This document shows positions 1-11,484 of a stretch of DNA of 64,000 bases, piece after piece. How positions within the stretch are numbered: the stretch's first letter is position 1; each line of letters opens with the position of its first letter. The translations under genes were made by a program, and so were the position numbers. The notes below the pieces were generated by a model. The model saw only the letters and a list, made by a program, of their open reading frames with translations, did not search any database and was not told the DNA's origin. The stretch is taken from NCBI GenBank assembly GCA_951394405.1, contig OX596339.1, forward strand, positions 3,410,001 through 3,474,000, in the 5' to 3' direction. The DNA comes from Coprinellus micaceus (taxonomy: Eukaryota; Basidiomycota; Agaricomycetes; Agaricales; Psathyrellaceae).

Positions 1-218
1 TTTTGGGGGGCTTTGTCCGTCTAGGTCTAGACAATGGTGGTGTTGGTCGGGTGGCGAGGTGGGGGGTTCTTAGCCCCATTTTGTGGAGGTGGTGAGTGGT
101 GAGGTGGACAAAGCGCTGGGGGCAATAGGGCTTGGATTGGTTCTCTGGGAGTTGGGATGTTCAAGTGCATAGGATGTTATGATTGTTATACATCTTGAAG
201 ACCGCCGCATACAGTCAA

Positions 219-2483
219 TCAGAATACCGACACTACGTTCCGCAGATCCTTCCAGTTCGCCTGCCTACTCTCCACGACCTGCCTAGTGAACGAACTGCCA
301 AAAAGAAAGAAAAAAAAACCCCAAGCCAAGTTCAGATTCTTTCCAAGGGGAAAACGGGAATATAGATCAACTCACCTATAGCGACTACACCCCCTCGACC
401 CGCTCACGAACAAGTTCGCTCGGGAGACGACCATCTTGTCCAATATCCCAAGGACACCCGTATCCTTCAACAAGTCCCCATTCCCAATTTCGCTCTCATG
501 GTAGTGGGCTGGGTCCTCGCCGTGCCCTTGGCTAATAGCCATCGAGATATCCACCACCTCCCACCCCTCGAGGTCCCCACCCCCCTCAAAAGCCTTCGTC
601 AGGATCCCCACAGCATCCTCATGCTGTTCGCCAAACGTCTTGAACGTGCCCGACTTCGCCACCTTACCTGACACCGTCGGCTCGGAGCTGTTCTCTGAAG
701 TCGAAGAGGCGAGAGGGTACGGGTAGTCGCTCGCGAACCACACCCTCCTCACACCCAACCCCAAATGCCCCGTATCATGCAAGATATCCGAAATTACACC
801 TACCAGGGCGTGGGCACAGTCCCCCAACACCCCGACGTCGACGGTCTCCATCCTCCAGTGGATCGCAAGGTACGGGCTGCCCGGCGCGAGCTTCGTCGCC
901 AGGTCCTGCAAGGCGGGCGAGTACTGCAGGGAGACGTCGGAGAGTGCGTCTGGGGGGAAGATGGGTCGGCGGAGGTCCCAGTTGAGGATGAGGACGTCGG
1001 GGTCGGTGGGGTTGGGGTTGGGGGGTTGGAGGGGTTCTTGGAATTGGTTGGGGTGGGTAGGGAGGGTTTCGTCTGGGAAAGGTGGTGTGCTGTCGATGTT
1101 TTTTGCTAAGAGGTCTCCAAACTCCAGAGGAGAGACGGTAGAAGGGTTTTGCGAGTCCAGAGCTACGAACACCGAAGTATCCTCCAGCTCCAGCTGGGTC
1201 CATTTAGACGGGAAGCATCCTGGAAACTCGGTCTCCCGAGCGAGTTCAGTAGGGTATCGGTGGATCACCAAGTCCACAGTCTCGGTATCCTCTTGGGGCT
1301 CCCCAACAGCAGAATCAAGAACTTCCTGTGCTACGGACGCAGCGACAGACAACAACCTCGACCGAATCGGCTTCTTCTGGGCCTCCGACCACAGCCTAAA
1401 GTCGTCCAGCCTAACATATCCTGCATCCCCAGACTCCGCATCTAGCGTTGAAGCCGAACGTCCGCCGAAGAACGGAGCCACGTCGTAGTACGTTTCAAAC
1501 GCGTACTTGTAACACGCACCCATCCTGCTCTTCCCCACATTCGGGAGGACCAAGATCCTGTTCAGGCGCCTGGCCAGCTGGGCGACCTGTGTGAAATGGA
1601 TACGAGCCTTGGACTCTTGTTCTGCCATGCGCAAAGGGAAGAGGAAGCGGCATGCGCGGTGGGAAGGGTGCGCGGGGCCGCAGATATTCGGAGGCTCCTG
1701 GAAGGCGGCTTGGGATGAAGATGAAGACGGCTTCTTTGGGGACCCTCTTAGGGAGGCACGACCTTCGGGTATGTGAAGAATGGCCGGCCAGCGTCGACTG
1801 GTATCGAGTGGTTCGGGGAGTTCTTCGAGTTCTTCTGAGGTGTCCTGCGCGTCGTCGAGCTCGCGTTCGCCTGGGAGGCCATTCGGATCCAACCCGCCGA
1901 ACTTGGCTAGTATCGAGCGGTCGATTGTAGGGTATCGGCGTAGAGGTTCTTTCATAGACTTCTCAACTGAGCGGGTGCCCATGGGTTTTGCGCTGCCCTC
2001 CAGTGTGTGGGCTCCTTCCCCCCGTGTCGAGTTTCCGCTATCCCACAAGCCAAAGGCAAACTCGCCTTGGGCGAAAGCCCGTTCGGGTACGGTGACATTC
2101 GTACTAGAGGGAGTGGGGTCCGGGGGTTGTATTTCCGGGGCTGTAGAAGGCTGCGTGCCGGCGCGGAGGACGGCGTGGACGGTGTACTCCAAGATGAGGG
2201 CGGCGAGTCCAGCGGAGAAGAAAAGTAGTAAGAGAGTCAAAGTCCACCGCCTCCAGACCTCATAGCGAGGCTGGATCTCGAACAACGAAGCGAGGTTGTC
2301 CGGTGTGCTGGTGTCGACATAGCCCGAGTGTGCTTGGGATTCAACGCTACTGGATTTTCGCTTATGACTGCCAGAGTGACTTCGGGAAAGAGGGGTAGAG
2401 TCATGGGTATCCTCGATGCTTGGGTTTATGGCTTGGATGGCCCTCGCTCGAGCGCGGATACGAGGCGAGAGGAAGTCGGCCAT
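219..2483 (-). CDS. Type II membrane O-fucosyltransferase-like protein (727 aa, 2 exons)
   Basis: Exon 1 is 376-2483. An 81-nt intron (donor gtgagt at 370-375, acceptor ttttttggcag) leads to a 76-nt last exon at 219-294. Without this intron the frame stops just after GCSRYR; with it the protein continues SSFTRQVVESRQ and ends after about 25 more residues, which looks like a natural family C-terminus. Residues about 79-105 form one hydrophobic membrane segment after a basic cytosolic N-terminus, typical of a Golgi type II glycosyltransferase. The lumenal part has a block ARIHFTQVAQLARRLNRILV, then LAIHWRME and a WFASDYPYPL segment, which resemble fungal GDP-fucose protein O-fucosyltransferase-like (PF10250-type) proteins. 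Low-complexity Ser/Pro linkers separate these blocks. The gene call is firm. The transferase assignment rests on motif memory, and donor and acceptor substrates are unknown. Confidence 0.74.
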
Positions 2484-2788
2484 GGCGGGCGGGCGTAGAT
2501 GCCGGTGGTCAGTTGGCGCGTTGTTGGACGTCGACGAGAAGGGTAAAGAGATGTATAATTAACCTCGATCTTGTCTCGATCGTGGCTTGCCTTGTAAGGA
2601 TTTGAGTGAGTATTCAATTGCAGACTTTGCAGAGATGACCCATAGACTCAGAGAAAGCGGTTTCATTAGATGTCGTCAGTAGATGTAGTAGTGGGTATAT
2701 CGTCGGTGCGCAGAGTCCGGTGTCGTAGGGTAGGTAAGTGTCGTATTGGTAAAGGGTATCGCAAAATATTCGGTTCAAGTAAGGTAGT

Positions 2789-4238
2789 TTAGCACACCCA
2801 CGAAGGCTATGGATGCAATATCAGAGGGGCGGATGGAAGAAAAAGGTGGATCACTCACATCTCTAAACGCAGGTGCTTGTATAGTCTGATATGGCCGCAT
2901 ATTAAGGCACTCTGCAACGGTGACGAATTGGTAGCCGGCAGCCTTAAGCTTCTCAATGGCATAGGGAAGGACTTCGTAAACCGAAGTTCCTGTTCAAGGT
3001 GGCCAATCAGAATGATTTCGCTCGGAGATTCAGCCGAACGCGATACTCACTGTGAACTTCGTGCTCGAGGGACAAGATCGTGCTGGGATGGGCCTTGACA
3101 GCAGCGTCATACAATTCCTTCTGCCGGGCGACTGGGGCAGACTTCCCATCTTCCGAGCTGTCGCCGGAAAAATAAAGAGAGATAAAAGCAGAATGAGTTG
3201 TGGTCGTCAGCTCAGTATCCATGGAAATGCATGAATAAACTGCATCGAACGCACTCAAAGTCCCAGTTCGAAATTGTCAGTCCTCGTGAGCCAGCGACTT
3301 CGAGAACGAGGTCGTTGTAGTTTCCGTAGGCTGTAAATGTGGAATCAGTTGGCGCCCTAGGCTGGCTAGAGTGGAACGTGTCGATCAAGGGAAGGTGAAG
3401 TGGAGCCGGGGTGAGAGTAAGAAGGAGAAGGACGTACGTGGCCTCACAAATGCCGGTAAAGCGCCAGTAATCCGCTGAATCGCCTCTGCAAGAAGAAGAA
3501 GGGCGCTCAGAACCGCGAAGCAAGTCCAAACTCTAAGTACGAAATCGTACGTTCGGTCTTCCACATCTCGTCATGGACTAGGTGAGCGAGCGTTAGCTTC
3601 GGTCTAAACGTGCATCCTATACACGCGATCCAGGACTAACTTTGATCCCAAGCCAGCGTGGTTAGGTCCTTGTGCGACCAGGTATGAGAGGCGAGCTGGT
3701 GACCCGAGTTGAAAGCCTTCTTGATGCTCTGGACCATGGTTTCATCGTAGATGCATCGCCCTACAGGGTAGCAGTTAGCCTTGGGGAGCGGAACCTTATG
3801 GGCGAGTAGTACAGTTATTGCCGTCTATGGGGTTATGGGCGTTAGCGAGATGCGTCCCGAACGTGAAGGGAACAAAAACACACTGAAGAAGAAGGTACCC
3901 TTCACGTTAGCCTTGTTGAGAGTGTCAACGAGGTCGCTCCTACAGGACGGGACGATCAGAGAATGGCCGAAGGCAGAGTGGCGCTTCCTGAGACGATTGC
4001 GCGGCGTACATGAAATCGTAGGGTCCGTCATCCTAAGTAGCATTCAAGCTTAACATGCATGCTGAGGGCGACGACGGGGAAGGGAGAAACTCACAAAAGT
4101 GAGAGCGACTGTGTTCGCAACCGTGCAGGTCCTGAAGGTCAGAGCCTTCGCCCTTTTCTCCAGAGGTGGACTTGCTGGGCTAGCGATCGTGACAGCCAAA
4201 GAGCAGGCAAGTGAGAGCAGTGTCAACAAGGTCTTCAT
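2789..4238 (-). CDS. Secreted chitin deacetylase, polysaccharide deacetylase family (253 aa, 11 exons)
   Basis: The model joins 4095-4238, 4010-4032, 3884-3939, 3813-3824, 3760-3641, 3577-3551, 3485-3438, 3330-3255, 3157-3051, 2989-2859 and 2806-2789: 762 nt, exactly 254 codons. The start MKTLLTLLSLACSLAVTIAS is a signal peptide, followed by a Kex2-like KR. The NodB/CE4 motifs are all present: TFDDGP (about 47-52), metal-binding HTWSH (104-108), RPPYGNYND, NWDFD and LSLEHEVH. The C-terminus RDPSWVC resembles that of known basidiomycete chitin deacetylases. It should remove acetyl groups from chitin in the wall to give chitosan, using a divalent metal. No GPI signal is visible, so it is probably freely secreted. 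Several exons are tiny (12, 18, 23 and 27 nt). The WDFD-to-next-exon junction is the least certain join. Confidence 0.9.
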
Positions 4239-4324
4239 CTTGGTAAACTGGGAGAGCTTCGCGTGTGTTTGACGACGGCAGGCTATCGAGGTGCTGAGGA
4301 ACGGAGCGGGTAATTGTAGTCGGC

Positions 4325-4330
4325 TTATAA
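4325..4330 (-). promoter_or_regulatory. TATA-like element of the chitin deacetylase gene
   Basis: TTATAA lies 87 bp upstream of the chitin deacetylase ATG, a usual distance for a fungal TATA box. No other consensus element was seen. Confidence 0.35.
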
Positions 4331-6393
4331 GGCGAGAGCAAGAAAGCCTGAGATTCTGAGCCGCTTCTTGATGATCAAGGTAAATAAAGAGTGCAAGTTG
4401 CCAACGGCACGGCAAGAGGAATGATACGACGAGGTAGGATGGAAGGGGGGTTATGGAAAGGAGGAAAAGGTTCGGGGAACGCGTTTTGACGTTAATGAAC
4501 AAAAGCCAACCATATTTCCATCTAGGGCGATGTCAGAACTGGATAAAGATAGTTTCCTGAGAATGTGATGAATGATAACACCCACAAGGGTGTTTGGGGC
4601 CGTCCGAGCCCGTAGAGCGCCTTTGAAGGCTGCACTGATTCTGGCTGGTCGCCACAGCGTCGCGTAGGCTATGAACCCCACGTTTGAAAGGCTCTTCTCA
4701 TGAAAGAGCATAACCGTGGGCCTGGCAATCCGCCGAGATGGAAGCGAAAGGGACTACGACTGATGTGCGAGTTTTGGTGAGGGGTCTTGAATGGACAGCT
4801 CCGTGGTGGCCCAAGGCGGGCACTGCTCTACGTCACCGTCCAGCTACCACTTAACCGTCTTCCTTGGTTCCTTCAGTCAAACGCCATCTTAAAATTGAAC
4901 GGTAAGCGGCCGGCGTCTTTCTGTGTTACTTTGGCCTGCGTTTTCTGGTTACCTCTTGGGGGCGACTCTCAGGCCCGGGGGAGTCTCGGACCCGAATGTG
5001 TCCGACCGCGAGGGACGTCCAACGTTGCGGAGCAATACTAAGTGCTGATAGTGTCGCAATTGAAGCTCTGATATTGTAAGTAGGTTCTATATGATGACTC
5101 GGACCCGCTTCAACACTAGATTCGAGGCAGAACGGATCGGAGACGTACACGCTGCAGTTTCCAGGTCACCATTCGGTAGCCTATCAGTAAACTTCATGTG
5201 TGAGCCTTTGAACCAGACAGCAACATACTTCCACCCCTTGAATGGGGGGTACTTGATCATCGCAGGTCGAGTGCCAGATACAAGCGCGGCTCAGTCTGCA
5301 CGTGGCATGATGCATGTGATGGGTGCCACGCGGCTAAACCTTCGAACTTCGAAGTTTGTGTCAGGCAAAGTAAACAGTCTGAGGGCTGAGGCCAACCACA
5401 TCGACTTTCTGGATGCGAAGAGAAGTGGTGGCGCCGGGAGACCCAACGCACACCGCCTTATAGCGCCCACTTGTCGCACTTACTGCCCAAGGGGCGTATA
5501 CATCTCCAGTTATGACATGAAATTCCGTTCTCATCGGTTGGGCGCTTATTTCTGTCGGCTGGCCACTTGCCGCAGGCAATGGCCGATGCGCGACAGACGA
5601 TGTCAGATTACGTGCTGCAGCAGCACCTGCGCCTTGGAACCGTGCGGGCGTTTCGCCGACCTCTGATTGTTCTCGACGGCAGTGGTCTGCAGGGTCGGTA
5701 TCATGAGTTTAGGATGAGGGCTGATGTCGGTGCAGGGGCTAGGGAAGTTCTTCATTCGGAGTACTACGGTGGGTAGATACGCAACTTGGTCGGATGTCGC
5801 AAATTGCTATAGCAGATACCATGCTGGGTAGACACGGAGAACGTCGAACTGGTCGCCGGTCGCCGGCAAGGCGACTCACAGGGATTCTTCCCCTGCATAG
5901 TGTGCGCAGGGATACGGCTGATTCCAATATCGAATTCTAGTATTCTACACCCTCTTGGTGAACATTCGTCCGTGATGACATCCGCTTCGTTTGGTCGACC
6001 CTTCTACACGGGTGATGATTATGAGGTCCGTTCTAGGGGCTGCGCTGCCTTGCGTATATTTCCACCAGTTTCACATCCACCAGCGCTTATACCCCACTTT
6101 TCCATGTTTTATAGACGTTTGACCTGTACACTGGTCCCAGCGCCCGCCGCCTTGAACACAAGCGCCCATCATCCGTTCCCATCAATCCAATCATCCGGTC
6201 CCGTCGTCTATTTTTCCCCCTGACCACCTCTCCTGTCCCCTTTGTCTTCTCATGTCGATACAACCCATTTCGAGTAACTCAGAGATAGGAAGATTCGGGT
6301 TCGATCTCGCGACCCTTCCCATCATTTACATCGGAACAAGTAAGCACTCGCGGAAACCGCATCAATCTCCCTTTCCTCCTCGTTCCTTTCGAT
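4331..6393. other. Gene-poor stretch
   Basis: About 2 kb without a convincing gene. Open frames here (for example 5091-5666 on +) show no signal peptide, domain or splice-supported extension, and arginine/cysteine-rich translations typical of chance frames. No repeat or RNA gene was recognised. Confidence 0.4.
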
Positions 6394-6395
6394 TA

Positions 6396-6415
6396 GGGCT
6401 CCAACCATATACTAT
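6396..6415 (+). repeat. Left terminal inverted repeat
   Basis: Twenty bases identical to the reverse complement of 7131-7150. The two ends diverge immediately after this point. Confidence 0.85.
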
Positions 6416-7076
6416 CCCTATACGGGTCGGGCCATATAGGGATAGGGTATAGGGTATTATAGGGTATTAATACCTATAAAGAGGGATAGGGATAGGGTTG
6501 TGCTGTTGGCGCTGAGATCGGTCACCTGTTGCTCATGCCGCCACTCGTCCTCCTCCGGCACATCCATTTTTCTTCGAAAACAAGGGTCCCGGAGGCCGTA
6601 ATCTTGTGTGTAGTTGCTAGGTAGCAACCATGATACACACATGTACACCCTTTTCCAACTTTATTCGCGTTCCAAACGAGTTATTCGTTATTTGGGCTCA
6701 AAGGTGTGAGAAGAGCGATGCATTTAGGCGCTCGTCCAAAACCTCCCATTTTTTTGCCGTTGTCACCGGGAATTGGGATATTGGCAAACACAGTCTGGGC
6801 GTGGCCATTATTTTAGCAAGAGGGAGGTTCGTTGCGAGTTTAGGCGCCTTGAGTTTGCGTGTGTAGTCACCTGACAACTACTATGGAAACCCGCTCCTGG
6901 TGCCTCGGAGGCCATGAAGGAAGGGGCGGGGCAAATTGGGCGAACCCTTATATCTGGAGCGGACACACCCCAGCAGCAGTCAGTCACTGCAGCACTCAAT
7001 AACTGGGCTGTAACTAACAACCCTATACACCCTGTATTATAGTATAAATACCATATACTATACAGCCGACAAAAAT

Positions 7077-7105
7077 GGGTTATAGGGATAGGGATAGGGA
7101 TAGGA
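7077..7105. repeat. GGGATA hexamer run inside the TIR element
   Basis: Several consecutive GGGATA units; a longer, less regular run of the same motif lies at about 6435-6499 near the left end. The strand is G-rich but the unit differs from the usual fungal telomere repeat TTAGGG. Confidence 0.7.
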
Positions 7106-7130
7106 TGATACCCTATTAATAGGGCATCGT

Positions 7131-7150
7131 ATAGTATATGGTTGGAGCCC
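7131..7150 (-). repeat. Right terminal inverted repeat
   Basis: Reverse complement of 6396-6415, followed directly by the TA duplication. Confidence 0.85.
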
Positions 7151-7206
7151 TACTTTCGATCCTATGCCGCAAAATAAAGCTCTGGAATCTGGGAAAGAGG
7201 AGAAGC

Positions 7207-7211
7207 AAAAA
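7207..7211 (-). terminator. RNA polymerase III terminator of the tRNA-Leu gene
   Basis: A T5 run on the minus strand a few bases past the tRNA 3' end, the normal Pol III stop signal. Confidence 0.6.
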
Positions 7212-7215
7212 GCAA

Positions 7216-7328
7216 TGACAAGAGTGGGATTTGAACCCACGCGGGAATACTCCCATGAGAATACAACCTCGATTTCGAGGTAAGCTTTCGCTTGAGTCAC
7301 ACGCCATAGACCGCTCGGCCATCTTGCC
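7216..7328 (-). tRNA. tRNA-Leu (anticodon CAA) with an intron
   Basis: The minus strand shows acceptor stem GGCAAGA...TCTTGTC plus discriminator A, a D-arm with GGCCGAGCGGTCTATGGC, and a T-arm GTGGGTTCAAATCCCAC. A long variable arm makes it class II. The anticodon-loop sequence CTCAAG places CAA at 7292-7294. At 113 nt it is about 28-30 nt longer than a mature tRNA-Leu, so an intron follows the base 3' of the anticodon, as is common for fungal tRNA-Leu(CAA). The exact intron ends and one anticodon-stem pair are uncertain. tRNA-Ser is the alternative but fits the anticodon less well. Confidence 0.85.
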
Positions 7329-8364
7329 TTGAAACGACCTGGGCATTCAAAAAACAAATCTTCTTCTGGAGGACTGCCGATGGACTCAGCACTGAGCACG
7401 AGTCTGTTACTTCTCCTTCAGCCGAGATTAATGTCTTCCTTGGGAGGAGTGCGTCGAAGGAATATTCTAACGTCAGGAAGAAACCACTGGATCCGTCTCC
7501 CTAAAAACTCACCGTAATCCATCGACCACAACTTGAATAAGATCAACTCTCAGGGCTTGTGCGGAGGATCACCTCGCTCCAAACTCTCAGAAAATGTTGC
7601 TCTCCCAAAGATTCGTTGAGCCTTGAAGGGCCTTGGGATGCTCGGAAGGAGCTTGTGATGTGACTTCAAACAATCCTACGGGAACGGCGGATGACCGCCT
7701 GCAAGGTCAGCGACTCCAACCCCTTCGTCATCCTTGCCGACGAGGTCTCTTGGCAATGGGAGTGGGAGAGCCCGCTCTGGTCGCACAGATTTTGACTATG
7801 CCATCCCACAACGAGGAAGGGCAGCTTTGCCATGGCCGCAATGCGCGGTTTTACGGTCAGGTTAGGGTGCGAGAATTCTGCCCTGTCAATGGGTGGCGAC
7901 GGGGCAGGAGCGTCTACTCATGGGTTGAAGATGCCCACGGCTCTCTTTCGAGTGCGTTGATTACCCGATTTGAATGCACTATGGGAACAGCCAACGAGCG
8001 TCACGGAGTGGACGTACTTCGTGACTGAACCGCCGCATCATGAAGTGCCAGCCATTGACTGCTGACATTGAGCATCAGGATCCATAAGTATCGACAAGCA
8101 GGCGGAAGGGGACGGGCGGATGCGAGCCATCCGACGAAAAGCTATGGAAAGATGGTTGTAAGGAGTCCAATGGGCGTGCCGAACAGGGAGGATGCTTGCG
8201 TAGTCCCTTTCGTGTAATCTAAAGGGACTGAGAAGATGTAGCAACGAAGTGTTGGGAGATGGTCCGTGACCGTCAAATAAAGACACACCCAAAACAGAGA
8301 ACAGTTAACTCGAAAACGAAAGCAGGGATAGAAGCTGAGCTGAAAATCTAGGCACGTTCGAAAT
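7329..8364. other. Gene-poor stretch
   Basis: About 1 kb between the tRNA and IDO-1. The frame at 7633-8028 (+) has no recognisable domain or splice-supported extension, and I would not call it a gene. Confidence 0.4.
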
Positions 8365-9783
8365 CTACTGTAATGGTGGTATAATCGTCGCACCCGTGCG
8401 ATTCCTGGTATCTTTCAGGAACTTCACCAGGTCCGTTCCTCCGGTACCCTTGAGCGGCTCCCTATCCTTGAATCCAGGCGGGGTAGGCTCCGCACCAGAA
8501 TCTATCTGTGCCTCCGCTGCGGCCCTTGCAGCTCTGCGCGCTGGGCCAATGATGTACAGCGTCGCGATGATCATATGTGCGTCCCTAAACTCCTTCAGCG
8601 CCAAGACCGCCTTGTTGTACGACGTCAACAGCTCTTCGTCACCTATGGAGGCGACGAACGGTCGAAGAGGACGGGGGTTGGCGGATAGGTGCTTCAAGAA
8701 GAGTCGATGATTTCGCGGCATGTAAGTGAGCATACGGGACATGAACGATGGCTTGTTCGGGGTCTTGGACTGGTGATCGACGCCGAGGAAAACATCGAGG
8801 ACGTGGACGAGGGAGCTCTGACCTGCGCTAGGACCGGACAATTCAGTTGGCTGGGACAACCCATCGTCTTCGGCACCCTCATAGATCCACTTGCGCTTCT
8901 TCACATCCGAGTCCTCTCCCCGGAACCAAGGACGAACGAGGTTGTAGTAGCGCTCTGGCTCGCATTGCTTGCGCACGTCCAGGAGGAGTGTCTTGAGTTC
9001 GGTGATAACCTTGGCCATGGTCTGGAGGTACCCAGAGATCCTCTGCACAGCGATCTCGTCTCCGACGAACATTTCGTCCATCGTCTGTCGCATAAGCTCA
9101 AGGGCTTCGACCCCCCGCAGCTCAATCCGCGCCGAGCACAGGTAAAACTCCTCTTCGTCGACCAAACCGGAGAACGTCATCTGCGAGCGGAGGTTGTCCA
9201 GTTGAGGTGCCTCCTCTCCCACATCCGGACGCTCGCTGATCGGAGCCGACTTGTATTCCCAGTTGTATAGGACGGTGTCCGAGAAGGTAAGCAGAGGTGG
9301 TATATCAAGGAGGTTTGAGACGCGAAGGCAGGGAATGGAGATGGATCGTGGGATGAGGACTGGCACATCCGAAGGCAGAGTTTGGACGTAGAAGTGGGAA
9401 AGGAAAGTCAAAACGAGGTGTGCGCGCCGCAGCAGGAGAGCGCAGGAGGTCAAAGACGCGTCGATGGGGAGTAGAGGCATCTGAGTAACAATGGGAATCA
9501 GTGGGCAGTCTACATTTCAACTGGTGGAGCAACGCACCTTCCGAACTTGGACCCGCCATGACTCGGACACTTCCTCATCTTCTGGCGTTACGTCTGCACT
9601 GTCCCCGCACTTCATGTTTGCTACAATAGCCGCGTCGAGCATGGCCTCCCACTCCTCCCACGTCGAGGGTAGCCTATGAACTGGTGGCTTCGGCGGCATG
9701 AATCCTGTCCGGGAGTCTACGTCAAAGACGTGCCCCACATGAATCCCGGCTTGCTGGGCGGAAATGTTGGTGTCGATAGTCAT
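8365..9783 (-). CDS. Indoleamine 2,3-dioxygenase, copy 1 (453 aa, 2 exons)
   Basis: Exon 1 is 9538-9783, starting MTIDTNIS; a 57-nt intron (gtgcgt...ttactcag) precedes exon 2 at 8365-9480. IDO (PF01231) hallmarks are visible: N-terminal FDVDSRTGFMPP, LLLRRAHLVL, MDEMFVGDEIA, RPWFRGEDS, the signature SGPSAGQSSLVHVLDVFLGV and the proximal haem-ligand histidine in YMPRNHRLFLKHL. The enzyme is a cytosolic haem dioxygenase that opens L-tryptophan to N-formylkynurenine, the first step of the kynurenine route to NAD. A second divergent copy lies at 22956-24409 on the other strand. A TATATA-like run lies about 55-65 bp upstream of the ATG. The start was chosen where the paralogues begin to align; an upstream in-frame extension exists but looks non-coding. 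Confidence 0.93.
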
Positions 9784-10916
9784 GGTAGCGCAGCTGCAGT
9801 CGACCTGATGTGGCTTTTGGTTCGGTGAGTCCTCGAGAGTATATAACGAGTCTTGGAGGCCGATGTGGGTGGGCTGCCTATAGCAAAGCCTGTGCCGAGA
9901 GGAGCGCCTGCTCATGGAGTTTTAGATCAGTGTGATGCCACATTCAGACAACGACTTTATAAAACCACAGTCGGGTCTTACCCGTTCGCTAAGGTTTTTG
10001 AATGGTCTGTGGGTGTTTTCCGTGGTAAGGCGCCTGGTATATGATATCAGAGATCAACGGAAGCATCAGAAAAAATGGGAACATGCAGACGACGGGTGCG
10101 TTGGCCGGCCTAGAACGCTGGGGAGAAGCACAGGCGAGGGCACGCGTCGAGCGAAGGGAGCAGGGCTCGGGATAGAAGGCCGGGATGGGGGTGTCTAACT
10201 GCCTCGATATGAGCTGATATGAGCGCCTTTTCAACAATTTGAGAAACCCCTATGACTGGTCGGGATCGAAACGAAAGGGGTGAACTGGATGAAGCCCATG
10301 ATTCACAGTCGCCAATGGAACCGTCTCAGTAAAATGAAAGCGCTGATCAGAAAACTTTTAAACACCAGTCCGATGCTCAGTCCTCGACGTCTACTTGTCA
10401 AGCAGATCGCGATGCCTCCGTCTGGAGAGGAATTGGAGACGCCCGCTCAAGCAGGCTCAGCGGGACTAAAATCAGCCTGTCCGGTCTTCGAGTAGCCCGG
10501 AGCGTTCGCGCTAGAACAAAGAAGTGCATGGATCTATTCGTCGGCTTGGCATCCTGGAGTGGTGAGGGTGTCAGCAAGCGATTCAGGACAGGGAGAAGCG
10601 ATACAAACCCTGTGAATGCTGATTCCGCCAACTCTAGGTCCGGTGGGGAAGCTTGGAGAAGGTGATCGTTGGTAAGGCACTCTGTGCTTGCTTGGTAGTA
10701 TGGAGAGAAAACCTGAGAATGAATTGGGTCTATTAATCTTGCAGTTGGTATCTTGTATGGTACATAGGTTTAGTCCCTTCGAAGTGAATGTCGGCAGGGT
10801 GTTGTTGGTACAGAAATGGTGGGACCCTGAAAAGGGCCTTCGACAAACGGATTATGGGCACCATTAGGGTACTGTGAACAGGCTTTAATGCATTGGACAT
10901 AGACGAAGACAACGGC
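9784..10916. other. Gene-poor stretch
   Basis: Contains the IDO-1 promoter and the 3' flank of the Ypi1-like gene. No other gene, RNA or repeat was recognised. Confidence 0.4.
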
Positions 10917-11484
10917 TCACGCACCAGCCTTCCGTTTCCCCTTCTTTCTCGATCCGGGCATCCTCTCATACGCATTTGGCTCGTCACCATCCGAATGTTC
11001 GTGAATTCTACTTGAGTGTGGACTGGGTCTTGATTGGTGCGAGCCACCAGATGACTCTCCGTTCCCATCGCCGTGGTCATGGCCATGGTTATGACGATGA
11101 CACGAATCCGAATCGGAGTCAGAGTCAGAGTCAGATTCTGACGAGGATTCGTCAAAATTTCGAGCCTTGTGGAATATACAGCAGACTAAGCGATCCAAGT
11201 AGAGAGAGGAAAGTGTTAGATGATACAGTGGGGTTATTCCTTGCACAGGATCGACTGTGTGACGCACTTTTGGATTTCTTCTTTCCAGCTCCCTCGTTAT
11301 CCACAACGCTCTCGTCCCAAGCGACTCGTGGCCCGTTTCTTCTCGGTCCTCGTATTCTCACACTTCCTACTACCACACCCTGAGCCTCTCCCTCTTCATT
11401 GACAGGATCGTGGGTGATAATTAACGTTCTCGAACCATCGGCTGGTACTGGGGTAGATGCTGTGCTCGTCGAGGGCTGCGCCAT
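10917..11484 (-). CDS. PP1 regulatory inhibitor, Ypi1/PPP1R11 (inhibitor-3) family (161 aa, 2 exons)
   Basis: Exon 1 is 11268-11484; an 82-nt intron (gtgcgt...gcttag) leads to exon 2 at 10917-11185, together 162 codons. The conserved family core is RVAWDESVVDNE (from residue 53; RVxW is the PP1-docking motif), then GKKKSK-ICCIFHKARNFDESSS across the splice. The C-terminal half is an (SD)n run followed by a His/Gly/Ser-rich stretch and a basic tail KKGKRK, all predicted to be disordered. The family binds and restrains type 1 protein phosphatase in the nucleus (glycogen metabolism, ion homeostasis and mitosis in yeast). The family core is unmistakable. Confidence 0.92.

Larger units (their letters stand above)
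6396..7150. mobile_element. 755-bp non-autonomous TIR element (MITE-like) with TA target duplication
   Basis: Perfect 20-bp terminal inverted repeats begin GGGCTCCAACCATATACTAT at 6396 and end with the reverse complement at 7150. Both ends are flanked by TA (6394-6395 and 7151-7152), the target duplication expected of a Tc1/mariner-type cut-and-paste element. There is no transposase frame inside, so it would need transposase from elsewhere. Just inside both ends are runs of a G-rich hexamer (GGGATA/TATAGG), at about 6435-6499 and 7077-7105. The boundaries are seen directly; superfamily assignment is inference from the TA duplication alone. Confidence 0.82.

Noticed and set aside
961..2265. 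Several plus-strand frames opposite the O-fucosyltransferase-like gene
   Set aside because: They are antisense shadows of a long coding exon, with arginine/glycine-rich translations and no motif.
5091..5666. Plus-strand frame of 191 codons
   Set aside because: No homology-like motif, no splice support, odd composition; treated as chance.
7077..7105. GGGATA runs as a telomere or internal telomere scar
   Set aside because: The unit is not the fungal TTAGGG, the runs lie within perfect TIRs with a TA duplication, and genes continue on both sides.
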